Shown here: positions 9,204-16,531 of the stretch, piece by piece | How the letters are laid out: each line of letters starts with the position of its first letter | Position numbering within the stretch: position 1 is the stretch's first letter | Source: an uncultured Draconibacterium sp. | GTDB lineage: Bacteria > Bacteroidota > Bacteroidia > Bacteroidales > Prolixibacteraceae | Reading direction: 5' to 3' | DNA: 64,000 nucleotides | NCBI RefSeq assembly: GCF_963677565.1 | Contig: NZ_OY781981.1 | Location: 3,216,001-3,280,000 of the forward strand | The notes under the pieces: generated by a model | What the model saw: only the letters and a program-made list of their open reading frames with translations | Told to the model about the DNA's origin: nothing | Databases searched by the model: none | Program-made: the position numbers and the translations under genes

Positions 9204-9764
9204 TCAGGAATTAAGTTTAAAATACGCGTTGAGTTTTTGTTTGAGGTTTTTTCGGGCACGGTAAATCAGTGATTCTACCGAGTGCTCAGACATATCCAGC
9301 TTCTCACAAATTTCTTTTTGCGAGAGACCTTCGAATTTATGCAGGAGTAAAACTTTTCTTTGGTTTTCAGGGAGTTGGTCGATAAAACGGTAAAGGGTGG
9401 TTATGTTCTCTTTTTGTTCAAGTTGTTTGGCCGGGTGGTTTTTTTCAATAAGTTTTAGTTCGTTATTGGCAATATCGTTGTTGTTGTTACTTGCTTTTGC
9501 CGGGTTTTTACGACGAAGAAAACTGATTGATTTGTTGTATGCAATTTTATAAATCCAGACAGTGAGATCTTCATCAAACCTCACAGCGTCGCATGATTTG
9601 TAGATTTCGAGAAAAACATCCTGAAAGATATCTTCAGCATCCTCAGAATTCCGCACTAAACGAAAGGCTGTATTGTATACAAGATTTTTGTATTTATTAA
9701 TAAGAGCCCTGAATGCAAGATCATTGTTTTCCCGAATTTGCTCTATGAGTTGACTGTCCGTCAT
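9204..9764 (-). CDS. ECF-type RNA polymerase sigma factor
   Basis: 186 residues. Region 2 is clear (YNTAFRLVRNSEDAEDIFQD, with the DAEDIFQDVF core), followed by VWIYKIAYNKSISFLRR. Region 4 has the helix-turn-helix (LSQKEICEKLDMSEHSVESL) and the end RARKNLKQKL. No region 1 or long region 3 is present, as in group 4 (extracytoplasmic function) sigma factors. The ATG at 9764 lies 17 bases after the stop of the upstream lipoprotein gene. Downstream come a Spy-like protein and a small membrane protein, then the polyferredoxin, propeller and TonB receptor genes. It probably redirects RNA polymerase in response to an envelope or metal signal; the regulon and the anti-sigma partner are inferred. Confidence 0.93.
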   Translation of the reverse strand: MTDSQLIEQIRENNDLAFRALINKYKNLVYNTAFRLVRNSEDAEDIFQDVFLEIYKSCDAVRFDEDLTVWIYKIAYNKSISFLRRKNPAKASNNNNDIANNELKLIEKNHPAKQLEQKENITTLYRFIDQLPENQRKVLLLHKFEGLSQKEICEKLDMSEHSVESLIYRARKNLKQKLNAYFKLNS

Positions 9765-9781
9765 CTCGTTTGTTTACGGTG

Positions 9782-10237
9782 TTAGTCAACAGTTACCTTA
9801 TCGCCGCTGGCATATATTTTCATGTCCTTTAGTGCAGCAATGGCTTCTTCAAGCGATAAATAGAGATCTCCCTCATCTTCGTCCCAGGTTTCACCTTTTG
9901 TAATACCCATTTTTGAACACCCCTGTACTTCAACAAGGCTAACTGTTTCAAGCGCTTTCATTTTTACAGAATTTTCGCCAATCAAAACTACTTTAGCTTT
10001 AATCGGTTTGCCTTTTACCGGTTTCTGACCTTCGGTTACCTGCACCACAATACCGTAACAGATTTTACCTTCTTCAACCCATTCCGGAATTTTGGCTTTC
10101 AATTCATCGCTCATTTCCACCTTTTTCTCTTCATAACTGTATGAAGCAACTTCTTCAGATTTGTTTGATGAATTACAACTAAAAAGACTCAGGGTGGTTA
10201 ACAAAATTGAATAGAATGCCAGTTTTTTCATGAACAT
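9782..10237 (-). CDS. Small lipoprotein of unknown function upstream of the ECF sigma factor
   Basis: 151 residues (149 if the second in-frame ATG at 10231 is used). The N-terminus MKKLAFYSILLTTLSLFSC is a lipoprotein signal with the acylated cysteine after LFS. The mature part is acidic and lysine-rich (SYEEKKVEMSDELKAKIPEW), then carries a beta-rich segment including CYGIVVQV and VEVQGCSKMGIT with two further cysteines. I recognise no family. It lies 17 bases upstream of the sigma factor gene, so it probably belongs to the same transcript and may be a periplasmic sensor or accessory protein of that system. The position supports the link; the function is unknown. Confidence 0.75.
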   Translation of the reverse strand: MFMKKLAFYSILLTTLSLFSCNSSNKSEEVASYSYEEKKVEMSDELKAKIPEWVEEGKICYGIVVQVTEGQKPVKGKPIKAKVVLIGENSVKMKALETVSLVEVQGCSKMGITKGETWDEDEGDLYLSLEEAIAALKDMKIYASGDKVTVD

Positions 10238-10273
10238 AAGGTTTATAAATTCAAAATAAAATTTGATCTTGTC

Positions 10274-10317
10274 GTGCCTAACGCATTGTGGTATAGTACA
10301 GTTGCCGGATTAGGCAC
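10274..10317. repeat. Inverted repeat in the leader of the small lipoprotein gene
   Basis: GTGCCTAA (10274-10281) and TTAGGCAC (10310-10317) are perfect inverted copies separated by 28 bases, 37 bases upstream of the lipoprotein ATG. There is no T-run, so a terminator is unlikely. It may be an operator or a structured 5' leader for the sigma-factor operon. Confidence 0.45.
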
Positions 10318-10397
10318 CCGGAAAGCGGTTTTCAGATCAGGCATAAAAGTAGCAATTATCAGTTGAAATATGCATGGGGGTGGAATTTTGTTAACAA

Positions 10398-10434
10398 AAA
10401 AGCCATTTCCGAAACATATTCGAAAATGGCTTTT
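10398..10434 (-). terminator. Rho-independent terminator of tpiA
   Basis: The two arms (10398-10413 and 10419-10434) form a 16-bp stem with a 5-base loop. In minus-strand RNA the only non-Watson-Crick position is a G-U pair. It ends in TTTTTTGTTAAC on the minus strand and lies 22 bases past the tpiA stop. Confidence 0.85.
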
Positions 10435-10455
10435 GAAAAAGTCTTTTATCGTTTT

Positions 10456-11214
10456 TTAGAATCCGTTGATGATTCCAATAAAGTCTTCAGCTTTTAATGA
10501 TGCACCACCAATTAAACCACCGTCAACATCTTTGTTGGCGAACAGTTCGTTTGCGTTGCTTGCTTTACAGCTACCACCGTATAGGATTGAAGTTCCTTCA
10601 GCAACTTCTTCACCGAATTTAGCAGTGATTGCAGCACGAATGTTAGCGTGCATGTCCTGAGCCTGGTCAGAACTAGCAGTAACACCAGTACCGATTGCCC
10701 AGATTGGTTCGTAAGCAATTACGATTTTTTTGAAATCGTCGGCAGAAAGTTGGAAAACAGTTTCTTCCAATTGATTAACAACATATTCGTTGTGAGTACC
10801 TGCTTCGCGAATATCCAAAGCTTCACCACAGCAGTAGATCGGAGTTAATCCGTTTTCTAAAGCAAGGGCTACTTTTTTGTTCAGGATCTCACTTGTTTCG
10901 CCGTAATATTCACGACGCTCTGAGTGACCTAAAATAACGTATTCAGCTCCAGTAGATTTAACCATCTCGGCAGAAACCTCGCCAGTGAAAGCTCCTTTAG
11001 CTTCGGCAGCACAGTTTTGTGCAGCTACACCAATACGCTCAGTGTTTACTGTGTCAACTACTTTTGTAATGTGTGTAAATGGAGTACCCAATACAACAAC
11101 TACATCGTCAGCGCCTTCGATTGCTACAATCGCATCAACAGCTTTAGCCAACTCAACACCTTCTTGCAAGTTGGTGTTACATTTCCAGTTTCCTGCAACT
11201 ATCTTTTGTCTCAT
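10456..11214 (-). CDS. tpiA: Triosephosphate isomerase
   Basis: 252 residues, the normal length. It interconverts dihydroxyacetone phosphate and glyceraldehyde 3-phosphate in glycolysis, in the cytoplasm. Catalytic residues are visible: Lys11 in GNWKCN, His97 in ILGHSERREYYGE and Glu169 in IAYEPIWAIGTG. The phosphate-binding GGLIGGASL loop is near the end. The codon choice looks more biased than that of its neighbours, as expected for a highly expressed gene. It is followed by a strong terminator. Upstream on the same strand are the BT_3928-family and DUF1599 genes, with about 140 bases between that include a possible promoter of its own. Confidence 0.98.
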   Translation of the reverse strand: MRQKIVAGNWKCNTNLQEGVELAKAVDAIVAIEGADDVVVVLGTPFTHITKVVDTVNTERIGVAAQNCAAEAKGAFTGEVSAEMVKSTGAEYVILGHSERREYYGETSEILNKKVALALENGLTPIYCCGEALDIREAGTHNEYVVNQLEETVFQLSADDFKKIVIAYEPIWAIGTGVTASSDQAQDMHANIRAAITAKFGEEVAEGTSILYGGSCKASNANELFANKDVDGGLIGGASLKAEDFIGIINGF

Positions 11215-11255
11215 ATTATTGAATTTTAGTTTATTAGATTTTCAAAAATCGATCA

Positions 11256-11263
11256 CAAATTTA
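11256..11263 (-). promoter_or_regulatory. tpiA: Possible -7 box of the tpiA promoter
   Basis: On the minus strand TAAATTTG matches the Bacteroidota -7 consensus TAnnTTTG, about 42 bases before the tpiA ATG. No clear -33 TTTG lies at the usual 19-21 base spacing, so support is partial. Confidence 0.4.
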
Positions 11264-11354
11264 ACCGAAATTATTGATTCGGGGGCTATTGAAAATAATG
11301 CTTAATTACAATTAACTATTTGTTTACGGAATTTGCTGAGAATAATCGACCGTT

Positions 11355-12485
11355 CTATTCATCTATGAATTCACTTATAAATTCATTCGGAGTAGGGATG
11401 TCGTTGTAATGCCATTTTCCCAGTATAGTACCGTCTTTAAGTACCATTAATCCCGGATTGGAACGAATCATAGTTTTAAGTGTTATCTCATCGCAATTGA
11501 AAAACTCATATGGTGCTGCATTTTCTTCGGCAAACATCATTGATTCTTCCTGCAATGTGGAAGTAAGGCAAACAAACGAATAGCCCTGGTCCATAGCCCA
11601 ATGCGAAAGGGCATTGATTTTGTTCTGCGATTTTGTGCTTGATTTATGCAGGTCGTAGGCCACAAGAATAAAAGCATAATTTTCGTCGTAAATAAAAAAG
11701 TCTTTTATGTCTTCGCCGTCAGGTGTTTCAATGGTAAAATCGTGGATTGGAGGCTCATAACCTTCCTGAACCAAAACTGACTCCATATCGTCGTATTCCC
11801 AGTTGGCAGTGTCTTGCCATGGGTAATTTTCTTCGGTGAATTCTTCCACCTCGCCTGTGTTTTTATTCTTGTAGTAGAAAGTATTCTCGTATACTTCCTG
11901 TGGTGCGTCATCAGGAATACTCATTGCTTCCGGAATATTTGTTCCAATTTTATAAGGTCTGAAATCAAATATCGGCAGGTGATTGTAGGAATAATAAACA
12001 ACTCCAAAATAAAGCACAAAAACACCTATGCTCAATAGCGCCGGCAGCTTGCTTTTTACCTTGTCGGCAAACCAGTTGCGGTTAACCACAACGATAATCG
12101 CCAGTGTAATAAATACGAGATTTTTATAAAATGTTTCCCAGTTTGAAATAACCAGTGCATCGCCAAAACAGCCGCAGTCGGTAACCGGATTTTTTAGTGC
12201 TATCCAAAGTGTTAGCGGTGTAAAAAAGGCCATGAATAACAAACCAAACCACGAGAAAATCCGCATGCACCAGTTAAATAGAAAAGCTACTCCAATGGCG
12301 AATTCGGCAAATGCCAGCAACACGCCCAAAGGGAAAGCAGCCCAGAGCAACCAATCCAATCCCATTGCATTAAAGTAGTCGGTAAATTTGTAGGCCGAGC
12401 CCCAGGGATCGATACCTTTTACAAAGCCTGAAAAAATAAAGACAATTCCAAAAAGGATGCGCGCGAGTTGCTTAATTATATTCAT
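11355..12485 (-). CDS. DoxX-like membrane protein with thioredoxin-like tail (BT_3928 family)
   Basis: 376 residues. The N-terminal ~170 residues hold about five membrane helices of the DoxX type (ARILFGIVFIFSGFVKGIDP; FAEFAIGVAFLFNW) with a conserved-looking VTDCGCFGDAL loop. The C-terminal ~140 residues look like a thioredoxin-like fold without a CxxC (FILVAYDLHKSSTKSQ; GLMVLKDGTILGKWHY). I know this arrangement as the BT_3928 family of Bacteroidota, whose function is not established. It starts 9 bases after the DUF1599 stop, so the two are one operon, and tpiA follows. A redox or quinone-related membrane role is plausible from the DoxX domain but unproven. Confidence 0.85.
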   Translation of the reverse strand: MNIIKQLARILFGIVFIFSGFVKGIDPWGSAYKFTDYFNAMGLDWLLWAAFPLGVLLAFAEFAIGVAFLFNWCMRIFSWFGLLFMAFFTPLTLWIALKNPVTDCGCFGDALVISNWETFYKNLVFITLAIIVVVNRNWFADKVKSKLPALLSIGVFVLYFGVVYYSYNHLPIFDFRPYKIGTNIPEAMSIPDDAPQEVYENTFYYKNKNTGEVEEFTEENYPWQDTANWEYDDMESVLVQEGYEPPIHDFTIETPDGEDIKDFFIYDENYAFILVAYDLHKSSTKSQNKINALSHWAMDQGYSFVCLTSTLQEESMMFAEENAAPYEFFNCDEITLKTMIRSNPGLMVLKDGTILGKWHYNDIPTPNEFISEFIDE

Positions 12486-12493
12486 AGTGAGTT

Positions 12494-13039
12494 TTATTCT
12501 TCGTTTTCAAATTCAATTTTAATCATGGCAAAAACGGAATAGTTGATCATGTCCATGTAGTTGGCATCAATTCCTTCTGAAATGAGTGTTTTTCCCTGAT
12601 TATCTTCTATTTGTTTTGTGCGTTGTATTTTCATTAATATCAGATCGGTGTACGAACTGATGCGCATATTTCGCCAGGCTTCGCCGTAATCGTGGTTTTT
12701 GTCCATCATCAGCCTTTTCGCCTCATCGAAATATTTATCGTAAAGATCCTGAATTTTTTCGTTCGGCATTTCCTGGTCAGAAGTTCCCAGTTCCAACTGG
12801 ATTAAGCCCATAATACAGTAATTAATAATGCCGATAAATTCAGGTTTGACGCCTTCATCAACTTTCGACACACCTTTTTCTTCGATGCTTCTAATGCGTT
12901 GAGCTTTAATATAAATCTGGTCGGTAAGGGAGGTAGGACGCAATATTCGCCATGCTGTGCCGTAATCGGTCATTTTTTTAGAAAATATATTGCGGCATAT
13001 TGAAATAACCTGGTCGTATTGCTTGTTCGTTTTGTCCAT
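12494..13039 (-). CDS. DUF1599 (nucleotide-modification-associated domain) protein
   Basis: 181 residues made of two similar halves. Each carries the DYGxAWRxxRxxSxTDxxxxKxQR signature: first DYGTAWRILRPTSLTDQIYI, then DYGEAWRNMRISSYTDLILM. This duplicated pattern is the DUF1599 family, linked in domain databases to nucleotide modification, with no activity established in cells. It heads the minus-strand set DUF1599 - BT_3928 family - tpiA and diverges from folP across 191 bases, an arrangement I recall as common in Bacteroidota. The ATG at 13039 is clear. Confidence 0.88.
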   Translation of the reverse strand: MDKTNKQYDQVISICRNIFSKKMTDYGTAWRILRPTSLTDQIYIKAQRIRSIEEKGVSKVDEGVKPEFIGIINYCIMGLIQLELGTSDQEMPNEKIQDLYDKYFDEAKRLMMDKNHDYGEAWRNMRISSYTDLILMKIQRTKQIEDNQGKTLISEGIDANYMDMINYSVFAMIKIEFENEE

Positions 13040-13164
13040 TATTCTGTGTCTTTTTTCTTCATGTTGAGTGGATTGTGCTCAAATCTCTTTGTTCTCAATA
13101 ATTTTGTATCCTAAAATTGCCCGATAAAAGTATTAAAAAATGCCAAATTTGGCCTGTTTTATTC

Positions 13165-13172
13165 TACATTTG
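13165..13172 (+). promoter_or_regulatory. folP: Likely -7 box of the folP-cdaA promoter
   Basis: TACATTTG matches TAnnTTTG exactly, 58 bases before the folP ATG. The nearest upstream TTTG (13148-13151) is only 13 bases away, so the -33 element is not convincing. Confidence 0.45.
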
Positions 13173-13230
13173 TAGTTAACGACAATTAATAGTTCGTTAA
13201 TGAATTGTTAAACATAAAAGCCCGGTTCTT

Positions 13231-14109
13231 ATGTTGATTACACAGTCAGCAGGTAAGTTTCTGAAACGAAACAGTACATTACATTTAGGAGAAAAAGAAG
13301 TCGATTTATCAATCCCGGTAGTTGCCGGTATTGTAAACATTACACCCGATTCGTTTTATGACGGTGGTAAGATGCAGGACGAAACCACCATGTTAAATGC
13401 CGTTGAGCAGATGATTACTGACGGTGCAGGTATTATCGATATTGGTGCTGTTTCAACACGACCCGGCTCAGGTTCTGTTTCAACAAAAGAAGAACTGGCG
13501 CGCCTTTTACCGGCTGTGCAGGCAATTCGTAAATCGTTTCCCGATATTACGCTTTCGATTGATACGTTTCGCTCGTGGGTAGCTGTGCGTATTATCGATG
13601 AGGTAGGCCCTATAATTATTAATGATATTTCAGGAGGTACGCTCGACTCTAAAATGTTTGAAACCGTCGGCAAACTGCAGGTTCCGTACATTTTGTCGCA
13701 TATTAAGGGAACTCCGCAGGATATGCAGGAAAATCCGGAGTATGAAGACCTTATTCGCGAGGTATCGCAGTATTTTGCTGAAAAAGTAAAAAAGCTCAAC
13801 AAGCTGGGTGTAAAGGAAGTAATTCTCGATCCGGGATTTGGTTTTGGGAAAACAGTAGACCATAATTTTGAACTATTAAATAAACTTGATGCATTCAAAG
13901 TTTATCAGTTGCCGGTGATGGTTGGATTGAGCCGCAAATCGATGATTTGGAAAGCTCTTGATATAACACCTGAAACAGCATTAAACGGAACCAGCGTTGC
14001 AAATACCCTGGCTTTAATGGGTGGAGCCGATATTCTTCGTGTTCACGATGTGAAAGAAGCTGTTGAAGCCGTGAAAATATTTTGTGAAATTAAAGCAACA
14101 ATTATTTAA
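13231..14109 (+). CDS. folP: Dihydropteroate synthase
   Basis: 292 residues. It condenses 6-hydroxymethyl-dihydropterin pyrophosphate with p-aminobenzoate in folate synthesis. Typical motifs are present in order: the first signature NITPDSFYDGGK (about 35-46), DIGAVSTRPGSG, the ILSHIKGTPQDMQE segment, DPGFGFGKTVDHNFELL, and the GLSRKSMI phosphate-binding region. Length and motif order are normal, and the sulfonamide-target loops are intact. The stop codon overlaps the next start (TAATG), so it is translationally coupled to cdaA. Confidence 0.97.
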   Translation: MLITQSAGKFLKRNSTLHLGEKEVDLSIPVVAGIVNITPDSFYDGGKMQDETTMLNAVEQMITDGAGIIDIGAVSTRPGSGSVSTKEELARLLPAVQAIRKSFPDITLSIDTFRSWVAVRIIDEVGPIIINDISGGTLDSKMFETVGKLQVPYILSHIKGTPQDMQENPEYEDLIREVSQYFAEKVKKLNKLGVKEVILDPGFGFGKTVDHNFELLNKLDAFKVYQLPVMVGLSRKSMIWKALDITPETALNGTSVANTLALMGGADILRVHDVKEAVEAVKIFCEIKATII

Positions 14110-14906
14110 TGCTTGCATTTATTACCATACGATTTCTTGATATTCTCGATATTTTGCTGGTGGCATTTTTGCTCTACCAGCTTTACCGTTTAATAAAAGG
14201 AACGGTAGCTTTTAATATTGTTATCGGCCTGTTTTCGCTTTACCTTGTTTGGCTGATTGTTCGGGCACTGAATATGGAGTTGCTCGGATCAATTATGGGG
14301 CAGTTTATTGGTGTTGGTGTATTGGCACTAATTATTGTCTTCCATCCCGAAATCCGCAAATTTCTGGTGTTTATTGGTACCAATTATAACCTGAATAAAA
14401 TCTTGATGCTTGACAAGTTGTTTAATCAGGGAAAAACAAAAAGTATTAATGAGGTTCAGGTTGACAATATTGTTGACGCATGCGTGGCAATGGGAAAGAC
14501 AAAGACGGGAGCTTTAATTGTTATTGCACAAGATACTGAATTGAATGAACAGATTCATACCGGCGAGAAGATCAATGCAAAAATATCATCGGCACTTATT
14601 CGCACTATTTTCTTTAAAAACTCGCCTCTTCACGATGGCGCCATAATCATAAAAGGAAACCGTATTGTAGCTGCAGGATGTATTTTGCCATTAACACAGA
14701 AAGAACTGGATAAAGCACTGGGACTTCGACACCGGGCAGCTGTTGGTATGACTGAAAATTCCGATGCTCTTTGTGTTATCGTATCTGAAGAGAGGGGATC
14801 GATTTCTGTGGCGCATAAAGGGGAAATAAAACGTCGGATTTCAAAAGAAACACTTGCGCAAATTTTGGAAGAAAACATTATTGAGGACGAACAAACAGAA
14901 TCCTGA
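14109..14906 (+). CDS. cdaA: Diadenylate cyclase (c-di-AMP synthase)
   Basis: 265 residues. Three N-terminal membrane helices (about 10-75) precede a DisA_N cyclase domain (about 110-245). The catalytic DGA motif (SPLHDGAIII, around residue 175) and RHR motif (LGLRHRAAVG, around residue 207) are both present, so the enzyme should convert two ATP into cyclic di-AMP. The topology is that of CdaA, not of DisA. Its ATG shares one base with the folP stop (TAATG), so expression is coupled to folate synthesis. No CdaR or GlmM gene follows, unlike in Firmicutes. Confidence 0.95.
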   Translation: MLAFITIRFLDILDILLVAFLLYQLYRLIKGTVAFNIVIGLFSLYLVWLIVRALNMELLGSIMGQFIGVGVLALIIVFHPEIRKFLVFIGTNYNLNKILMLDKLFNQGKTKSINEVQVDNIVDACVAMGKTKTGALIVIAQDTELNEQIHTGEKINAKISSALIRTIFFKNSPLHDGAIIIKGNRIVAAGCILPLTQKELDKALGLRHRAAVGMTENSDALCVIVSEERGSISVAHKGEIKRRISKETLAQILEENIIEDEQTES

Positions 14907-14971
14907 TCCTTTGTTTTACTCCCGCAAAACCAGCCAATATTTACTTACCATTATCTTTTACCCCTCTTTGA

Positions 14972-15002
14972 TTGCGAAATCCTATAGGTAGATGCATATT
15001 TG
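14972..15002 (+). promoter_or_regulatory. Possible promoter of the nitronate monooxygenase-like gene
   Basis: TTG at 14972-14974, a 20-base spacer and CATATTTG at 14995-15002 (7 of 8 to TAnnTTTG, followed by C). The start codon lies about 28 bases past the expected transcription start, with AAAGG just before it. Confidence 0.4.
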
Positions 15003-15036
15003 CAACCTGATTATTTAATCTTTTTAAAGGAAAAAT

Positions 15037-15987
15037 ATGAATTCTATTTGTGAATTATTCAATATAAAATATCCTGTAGTACAGGGAGGAATGGTTTGGT
15101 GCTCAGGGTGGAAACTGGCTTCGGCAGTTAGTAATAACGGTGGGCTCGGACTGTTGGGAGCCGGCTCGATGCACCCCGAAACACTGGAGGAACACATTGT
15201 AAAGACAAAGGCAGCAACTGATAAACCGTTTGGGGTGAACATGCCTTTAATGTATCCCGAAACTGAGCGGGTAATGGACATAATTGCAGCTCACGAGGTT
15301 CCGGTGGTTTTTACATCGGCGGGTAGCCCTAAAAAGTGGACCGGATGGTTGAAAGACAAAGGAATTACTGTGGCACATGTTGTATCGAGTTCGTTTTTTG
15401 CGGGCAAATGTGAGGCTGCAGGTGTTGATGCTATTGTTGCCGAAGGTTTTGAAGCCGGTGGCCACAACGGTCGCGAAGAAACGACAACAATGACACTTAT
15501 TCCATCAGTACGAAAAGTCACAAAACTACCTTTACTGGCTGCTGGTGGAATTGGATCGGGAGAAGCGATGTTGGCTGCCATGGTTTTGGGGGCAGATGGT
15601 GTACAAATCGGATCGGCTTTCGCCGTATCAGAAGAATCGTCGGCACACCCCGATTTTAAACGCATGGTAACCGAGCTGGGCGAAGGAGGCACCAAACTGG
15701 CACTGAAAAAACTGGCTCCTACACGATTGGTTAAGAACAGCTTTTTTAACCAAGTTAATGATGCCGAAAAGGCAGGTCAGACACCTGAGGCAATTCGAGA
15801 ATTGCTTGGAAAAGGCCGGGCAAAAAAGGGAATGTTTGAAGGAGATCTTGACGAAGGCGAACTGGAAATAGGGCAGGTCTCTGCTCAGTTAAATCAGATT
15901 CGACCAGTCTCAGAAATTATGGGTGATATTATTTCCGCATACGAAACTGCTAAAAAAGCTGTGGGGCAGGGGAGATTTGAGTTTTAG
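15037..15987 (+). CDS. Nitronate monooxygenase / FabK-like flavin enzyme
   Basis: 316 residues, an FMN-dependent TIM barrel. Motifs: YPVVQGGMVWCSGWKLASAV (start), NGGLGLLGAGSM, FGVNMPL, EGFEAGGHNGREET (about 140-153, flavin binding, with the catalytic-region histidine), and LLAAGGIGSGEAMLAAMVLG with ADGVQIGSAF for FMN phosphate binding. The family includes nitronate monooxygenases (2-nitropropane dioxygenases) and the FabK enoyl-ACP reductase, and the sequence alone does not decide between them. It stands alone with its own ribosome site (AAAGG, 6 bases before the ATG) and is followed by a long repeat-rich gap. Confidence 0.9.
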   Translation: MNSICELFNIKYPVVQGGMVWCSGWKLASAVSNNGGLGLLGAGSMHPETLEEHIVKTKAATDKPFGVNMPLMYPETERVMDIIAAHEVPVVFTSAGSPKKWTGWLKDKGITVAHVVSSSFFAGKCEAAGVDAIVAEGFEAGGHNGREETTTMTLIPSVRKVTKLPLLAAGGIGSGEAMLAAMVLGADGVQIGSAFAVSEESSAHPDFKRMVTELGEGGTKLALKKLAPTRLVKNSFFNQVNDAEKAGQTPEAIRELLGKGRAKKGMFEGDLDEGELEIGQVSAQLNQIRPVSEIMGDIISAYETAKKAVGQGRFEF

Positions 15988-16072
15988 CTGGAGAGCATTT
16001 GGAGGATTTGCCCGTGGTTGCTGAGACGGTAATCACTGAGAGGGTGAGATTGTGACTTTGAAGGAGACTGTT

Positions 16073-16328
16073 AAATTGCAAAACTGATAAATTGTAAACT
16101 GTTCTTCTCGATGACGTTTTTTCTTTCTCTTTGTGGAACTTTGTGCCTGCTTTGTGAAGCTTTGTGGTAAGAAAAGATTGATATAAGATTGAAGCAGATT
16201 GCAAAATTGTAAAATAGCAAACAGCAACTGCGACTTTTCCTCTCTGTGAAGTTATGTGACTTCTCTGTGACACTCTGTGGTAGAAATAATTGCTAAACTG
16301 ATAATTTGTAAAGTTGCAAACAACAAAT
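16073..16328. repeat. Alternating short-word repeats (A-B-A-B-A) in a 544-bp gap
   Basis: The gap 15988-16531 has no gene. It holds two kinds of word block in alternation. Type A is like AAATTGCAAAACTGATAAAT (16073-16101, 16199-16227, 16288-16328). Type B is made of tandem CTTTGTG or CTCTGTG units every 9-12 bases (16129-16170 with four units, 16242-16282 with about four). The rest of the gap before 16073 is GAGA/GGTGA-rich without clear structure. Such words recur between genes in Bacteroidota; no terminal repeats or transposase are present. Confidence 0.7.
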
Positions 16329-16471
16329 CTCCAATTCATAAAGTGTTGAAAAATTTATTTCGTGAATTATGACGATTGTTCTTTAAATTTTAAAGTCATT
16401 CTGTGCCGAAATCCTTTCACTTAGCGCATAATTCGTATATTTGGTCTGCTTAAAAGAATTTAATGAAACGA

Positions 16472-16489
16472 GTCCCGAAGAATCGGGAC
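16472..16489 (+). promoter_or_regulatory. GTCCCGA hairpin upstream of pheA
   Basis: GTCCCGA (16472-16478) pairs perfectly with TCGGGAC (16483-16489) around the 4-base loop AGAA, 43 bases before the pheA start. No T-run follows, so it is more likely a leader structure or a palindromic repeat than a terminator. No leader peptide rich in Phe codons was seen. Confidence 0.4.
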
Positions 16490-16531
16490 GAGTTCCATCT
16501 TATTCCATAAAAAATAAGCAATTTTAATAGG

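Noticed and set aside
9200..9259. GTG start of the Spy-like protein inside the sigma factor gene
   Set aside because: An ATG at 9199 directly precedes the membrane anchor and avoids the 56-base overlap.
13356..13898. 180-codon open frame on the minus strand inside folP
   Set aside because: It is a shadow of a strongly conserved gene and has no domain or codon pattern of its own.
15950..16339. 129-codon minus-strand frame across the repeat-rich gap
   Set aside because: Its sequence is only the translation of the short-word repeats and shows no protein-like composition.
15988..16531. CRISPR array or insertion-sequence remnant
   Set aside because: The units are too short and degenerate, spacers are absent, and there are no terminal repeats or transposase pieces.
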